NCBI RefSeq assembly: GCF_000155675.2
Contig: NC_020911.1
Location: 275,501-339,500, forward strand
Direction of reading: 5' to 3'
Length of the DNA: 64,000 nt
Origin: Octadecabacter antarcticus 307
Lineage (GTDB): Bacteria; Pseudomonadota; Alphaproteobacteria; Rhodobacterales; Rhodobacteraceae
Below are positions 63,667 to 64,000 of this stretch, piece after piece; the stretch's first letter is position 1, and each line of letters begins with the position of its first letter. Below the pieces are notes generated by a model. The model was not told the origin of the DNA. It worked only from the letters and a program-made list of their open reading frames with translations, and searched no databases. The translations under genes were made by a program, and so were the position numbers.

Positions 63667-64000
63667 ATGATCAAAGTGGAAAAAACTGTACTTATTAAGG
63701 CGGGCATCAGTCAGGTGTGGGACCTCGTGTCTGATATGGGTGGTGTCTATAAGTATCACCCGCTGGTGAAAAAGTCCCCAGTATTATCGGAGAATGCCGT
63801 TGGCATCGGTGCGACAAGGAGGTGCGAATTCTATGATGGTAACTCAGTCGTCGAAGAAATTGTCGAACTGAAAGAAGGCAAAGAACTGAAGGTCGCGCTC
63901 AGTAATTTTTCAATGCCCTTTAAATCGGCGGATGCGATAATGAGATTGGAAAAAGCCAGCGATAAATCAACACTTGTTACCATTCAGATGAGCTACAAAA
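63667..64000 (+). CDS. SRPBCC-family protein, cut by window edge
   Basis: First 111 codons: MIKVEKTVLIKAGISQVWDLVSDMGGVYKYHPLVKKSPVLSENAVGIGATRRCEFYDGNSVVEEIVELKEGKEL and on to VTIQMSYK at the edge. Same START-like opening as the gene at 62935 (VWDxxxDxGGVxxxHPxV, RCEFYDG/RCCELYNG), so the two are paralogues. Codon use is more A/T-rich than in the housekeeping part, suggesting a different origin. Confidence 0.8.
   Translation, partial: MIKVEKTVLIKAGISQVWDLVSDMGGVYKYHPLVKKSPVLSENAVGIGATRRCEFYDGNSVVEEIVELKEGKELKVALSNFSMPFKSADAIMRLEKASDKSTLVTIQMSYK

Overview
The window reads as chromosome of an alphaproteobacterium of the Roseobacter group (Rhodobacteraceae). The evidence is the gene order ChvI-ChvG-HPrK-RapZ-EIIA-HPr beside pckA, three tandem deformylase genes before fmt, Rhodobacterales-type small proteins (DUF1491, DUF6473, DUF3859, DUF6732, DUF3429), and an aerobic-type cobalamin cluster. 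The many decayed insertion sequences recall IS-rich polar genera such as Octadecabacter; that genus is only a guess.

Layout. 1-9.2 kb: cobalamin synthesis (partial cobC, a DUF1636 protein, cbiX, cobH, cobL, cobI, a cbiG-cobJ fusion, cobM) around a glutathionyl-hydroquinone reductase. 9.2-16.6 kb: MalY/PatB lyase, three deformylase paralogues and fmt, then rnhA, a methyltransferase, DUF3429, ispH and a NYN-domain protein on the minus strand. 16.7-26.9 kb: a plus-strand housekeeping run (folK, rpoZ, rel, DUF2062, pdxJ, Dabb protein, LysE, acpS, lepB, rnc, era, DUF1491, recO). 26.9-32.9 kb: a META-domain pseudogene, an acyl-CoA dehydrogenase, a TauE/SafE permease, DUF3859 and pckA. 33.2-37.7 kb: the ChvIG two-component system and the regulatory PTS genes, divergent from pckA. 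37.7-47.1 kb: acyltransferase, 3-hydroxyacyl-CoA dehydrogenase, DUF6473, etfAB, a cobalamin adenosyltransferase, a HIG1 protein, an SDR enzyme, a frameshifted SH3 gene and parC.

From 47.1 kb decay and mobile DNA dominate. A broken DUF898 gene meets an IS481/IS5/IS481 pile-up at 48.2-50.5 kb. After an M48 peptidase remnant and a lipoprotein comes a tuf pseudogene split by an intact IS30. Then the conserved tRNA-Trp, secE, nusG, rplK, rplA block follows. Where rplJ-rplL-rpoB-rpoC would be expected there is a second pile-up of IS110 and IS3 relics (58.2-61.3 kb). The window ends with a DUF3489 relic, a LysR regulator and two SRPBCC-family genes, the last cut by the window edge.

The most unusual signal is a family of about 40-base hairpins at 48.7-61.1 kb. 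Eight good copies plus related forms share a 4x4 internal loop (GGCA facing GAGA), while inner and outer stems differ from copy to copy but remain paired. All but one sit inside transposase relics, several exactly at the codon for a catalytic Asp. The exception lies between the tuf pseudogene and its terminator. This looks like a small structure-dependent mobile element; I cannot name a known family for it.
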